DNA of 15,302 nucleotides, from positions 1 through 15,302 of the forward strand of contig JANNAV010000039.1 of the NCBI GenBank assembly GCA_031384695.1, given 5' to 3'. The notes beneath the pieces are model-generated. The model was not told the origin of the DNA. It saw only the letters and a list, made by a program, of their open reading frames with translations, and searched no databases. Both the position numbers and the translations under genes were made by a program. This document shows, piece by piece, positions 13,381 through 15,302 of this stretch. Every line of letters starts with the position of its first letter. Position 1 is the first letter of the stretch. The stretch is from JANNAV01 sp031384695. Lineage in GTDB: Bacteria; Pseudomonadota; Alphaproteobacteria; Rhodobacterales; Rhodobacteraceae.

Positions 13381-14898
13381 TCAGGCGCGGGTCATCAGAT
13401 GCGGCAGCAGCGCACCCGAGGCATGCGGCGTCACGATCACGCCCGGCGCAGCAAGGATCGGCTGCACATATTGCAATAACGGAATAACCAGCGCGTTTTC
13501 AGCTACATAGGCGTCAACAGCCTTCCAGCCCGCGATCCGCGTGGCCTCGTCTTTCTCGCCCCAGAGGGGGCCGATCATGTTGATCAGATCCTCGCCATCC
13601 CAGACCGAATGCGGCGAGGGGCCGAACATCGCAAAGCCGGTGGAGGTGGTGGGGTCGCCCACCGAATTGCCCCAGTTGTAAAAGGCTGCCGGGGCGAGTT
13701 GGTCGGCGGCGCGGAGTTCGTAATGCTTGGCGATCTCGTACACCTCGATCTCGGCCTCGATGCCCACCTTGCGCCACAGGCCGACGATGGCCTGGATCAT
13801 CTCGTAATCCTTGGGCTTGAAGCCCTTGGTGGTCTGGATCTTGAATTTCACCGGGTTATCAACGGAATAGCCCGAGGCCGCCAGCAACTCTATCGCCTTG
13901 GCCTCGTCATATGGCACAGTGATGGCGGCATCATAAGCGTCGTATTCAGGGGTTTCCAGCGTATCAATCGGCACGCCGTAGCCCGACAGCAGCCGGGCGA
14001 TGATGGTTTTCTTGTCGATGGCGTGGGCGGCGGCCTTGCGCACGTTGGGGTCTTTCATCACCTCGATATCGTTGAGGAAAATCATGCCGATATCCGAGAT
14101 CGGGGTGGCGGTGCCGGTGAGGGTGGCCTTGAGGCGGTCAAACTCCTCATAGGGCACCTCAAGGGTGACGTGCGAATTGCCGGATTCCACTTCTGCCACG
14201 CGGGCGGCGGCGTCGGTGACGAACTTGATGGTGACGGTTTCAAAGGCGGGTTTGCCGCCCCAGTAACTGGCGTTGGCCTTGAGGCGGACGAAGGCGTTAC
14301 GCTCGAATTTATCAACCATATAGGGGCCGGTGCCGATGGGGGCGGCCTCAAACCCTTCGGCCCCGACCTTTTCGTAATAGGCTTTCGGCAGCACGTAACC
14401 GGTGAGAAAATACATCCATTTGAAGATGGTGGGATCGAAGGATTTCACATCGGCGGTGATCTTGTTGCCGTCGACGACAAAGTTTGCAAGGCTGCCCCAA
14501 ACGAACTGGATCGGGTTGCCGGTGTCGGGGTTGCCGGCACGCTCCAGCGACCATGCGACGTCATCGGCGGTGAAGGGGCTGCCGTCGTGCCAGGTCACAC
14601 CTTCGCGGACGGTCATCATGATTTTGGTCTTATCGTCGTTCCAGCCCCATTCGGTCAGCAGGCCGGGGGCGGGTTTCAGATCGGGCTGTTGCAGGATGAA
14701 CTGGTCGAAGACCGACTGGTAAAGCCCTTGAATCGTTGGGTTAACCGCCGATGGGCCAACGGTGGGATCCCAGCTTGGCAAGGACACGTTATAGGCGATC
14801 ACCAGCTCGTCAATTGCGGCAATCGCGGGGATGCCGGTGACGGTGAGTGCGGCGGTGGCAGCGGAGAGTTGCAGAAGGCTGCGGCGGTTGAGGTTCAT
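13381..14898 (-). CDS. ABC transporter substrate-binding protein, SBP_bac_5 family, Tat-type signal
   Basis: This 505-residue periplasmic binding protein belongs to the peptide/nickel/opine family, shown by TWHDGSPFTADDVAWSLE (102-119) and GTGPYMVDKFE. It would capture the substrate for the permeases encoded next. The N-terminus MNLNRRSLLQLSAATAALT has the twin-arginine pattern (NRRSLLQ) and a mild hydrophobic core ending in IPAIAA, with probable cleavage near residue 27-28. No lipobox Cys is present, so the protein should be soluble in the periplasm. The frame is open to 15090, but that part is antisense-frame readthrough of the upstream flavoprotein gene; the ATG at 14898 has AGGGA seven bases upstream. 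The substrate cannot be told from sequence; dipeptides, opines and modified amino acids are possible. Confidence 0.95.
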   Translation of the reverse strand: MNLNRRSLLQLSAATAALTVTGIPAIAAIDELVIAYNVSLPSWDPTVGPSAVNPTIQGLYQSVFDQFILQQPDLKPAPGLLTEWGWNDDKTKIMMTVREGVTWHDGSPFTADDVAWSLERAGNPDTGNPIQFVWGSLANFVVDGNKITADVKSFDPTIFKWMYFLTGYVLPKAYYEKVGAEGFEAAPIGTGPYMVDKFERNAFVRLKANASYWGGKPAFETVTIKFVTDAAARVAEVESGNSHVTLEVPYEEFDRLKATLTGTATPISDIGMIFLNDIEVMKDPNVRKAAAHAIDKKTIIARLLSGYGVPIDTLETPEYDAYDAAITVPYDEAKAIELLAASGYSVDNPVKFKIQTTKGFKPKDYEMIQAIVGLWRKVGIEAEIEVYEIAKHYELRAADQLAPAAFYNWGNSVGDPTTSTGFAMFGPSPHSVWDGEDLINMIGPLWGEKDEATRIAGWKAVDAYVAENALVIPLLQYVQPILAAPGVIVTPHASGALLPHLMTRA

Positions 14899-14918
14899 TT
14901 TGTTTTCCCTGTTGTTGA

Positions 14919-15302
14919 TCAGTTGCCTGCGAGTTTGCGTGCCAGAAGATAGCCCGGCCCAGCCCCGGTGCCTGCGCCGGGCCAGACCGCGGCGCCGGTG
15001 AGGTGGAGGTTCGGGATCGGGGTGGAGCCGTCCGCGTGGCCGCGGGCGGGGCGGAAAAGAAAGTGCTGCGACAGGTGATGCGAGCCGCAAAGCTGATCAC
15101 CGCCAACGAGGTTGGGGTTTTCCTGCGCGAGTTCGGAGGGCGGCACGATGCGCTGGCCCAGGATTTTGGCGCGGGTGCCGGGGGCGTAGGATTCGAGGAT
15201 ATCGAGGGCGCGGTTCGCGAAGGGTGCGGCTGCTTCGGCCCAGTCGGTGGCGGTGATCTCGGCTTTGGCGTCGCCCAGAATGATGCCGGGGGCCATGCGG
15301 AC
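14919..15302 (-). CDS. Phytoene-desaturase/PYROXD2-like FAD-dependent oxidoreductase, C-terminal part
   Basis: Only the last 127 residues are in the window; the N-terminal FAD-binding region lies outside. The ending NPNLVGGDQLCGSHHLSQHF, then FRPARGHADGSTPIPNLHLTG and PGAGTGAGPGYLLARKL is typical of CrtI-like/PYROXD2-like flavoproteins, where the last Gly-rich segment closes over the FAD. Most such bacterial proteins outside carotenoid clusters have no proven substrate. The stop codon is 20 bases upstream of the binding-protein ATG on the same strand, so it heads, or is internal to, the transporter operon. Oxidation of the imported compound is a reasonable guess, not shown. Confidence 0.85.
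   Translation of the reverse strand, partial: VRMAPGIILGDAKAEITATDWAEAAAPFANRALDILESYAPGTRAKILGQRIVPPSELAQENPNLVGGDQLCGSHHLSQHFLFRPARGHADGSTPIPNLHLTGAAVWPGAGTGAGPGYLLARKLAGN

Noticed and set aside
13609..14952. 447-codon open frame on the plus strand opposite the binding-protein gene
   Set aside because: It is a mirror frame of a well-supported gene in GC-rich DNA; its product is Gly/His/Asp-rich low-quality sequence with no family motif.
14899..15090. N-terminal extension of the binding protein to 15090
   Set aside because: It would overlap the end of the flavoprotein gene in another frame and bury the Tat-type signal peptide inside the protein.
1..15302. CRISPR array, tRNA/rRNA genes, riboswitch, integrase or transposase
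   Set aside because: No regular repeat-spacer pattern, no tRNA-like or rRNA segment, no recognisable riboswitch in the short leaders, and no recombinase motif was found.

Overview
The window is GC-rich, densely packed chromosomal DNA. Gene content and protein sequences point to an alphaproteobacterium, most likely a member of the Rhodobacteraceae (Roseobacter/Rhodobacter group). Pointers are an Lrp/AsnC regulator divergent from alanine dehydrogenase, a compact hisB-hisH / hisA-hisF-hisE cluster with a DUF2147 gene beside it, and a Tat-type peptide-binding protein. No tRNA, rRNA, CRISPR array or transposase gene was seen. No gene-free stretch exceeds 300 bases.

Left part (1-4308). A partial arsenate-reductase-like phosphatase lies downstream of an Lrp/AsnC regulator, which is divergent from ald (alanine dehydrogenase). 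The ald 3' end overlaps a convergent gene for a small four-helix membrane protein. That gene is divergent from a TetR regulator, and the shared intergenic region holds two near-identical palindromes that look like the TetR operators. Next comes a ~115-bp element made of two long hairpins (3077-3191), wedged between the TetR gene and a convergent LysE-type exporter gene. The exporter is divergent from a second Lrp/AsnC regulator.

Middle part (4313-9818). Histidine biosynthesis is split into two leftward units, each with its own sigma70-like promoter candidate: hisB-hisH-glsA (promoter 9790-9818) and hisA-hisF-hisE (promoter 6167-6195). Between them sit two rightward genes, a secreted DUF2147 protein and an EamA/DMT transporter. 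The DMT gene overlaps the end of glsA (glutaminase). HisH and HisF, the two halves of one enzyme, are therefore made from different transcripts.

Right part (9825-15302). A leftward operon encodes the C-terminal end of a phytoene-desaturase/PYROXD2-like flavoprotein, a Tat-type SBP_bac_5 binding protein, two DppB/DppC-like permeases and two DppD/DppF-like ATPases: a complete peptide/opine-type ABC importer. A stem-loop separates the binding-protein gene from the permease genes.

Overall theme (inference): amino-acid and nitrogen handling. It includes alanine and glutamine deamination, histidine synthesis, two probable exporters, one importer, and Lrp sensors. I see no defence, toxin-antitoxin or phage system. 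The least explained items are the double-hairpin element, the TetR/membrane-protein pair with its twin operators, and the flavoprotein-importer operon.
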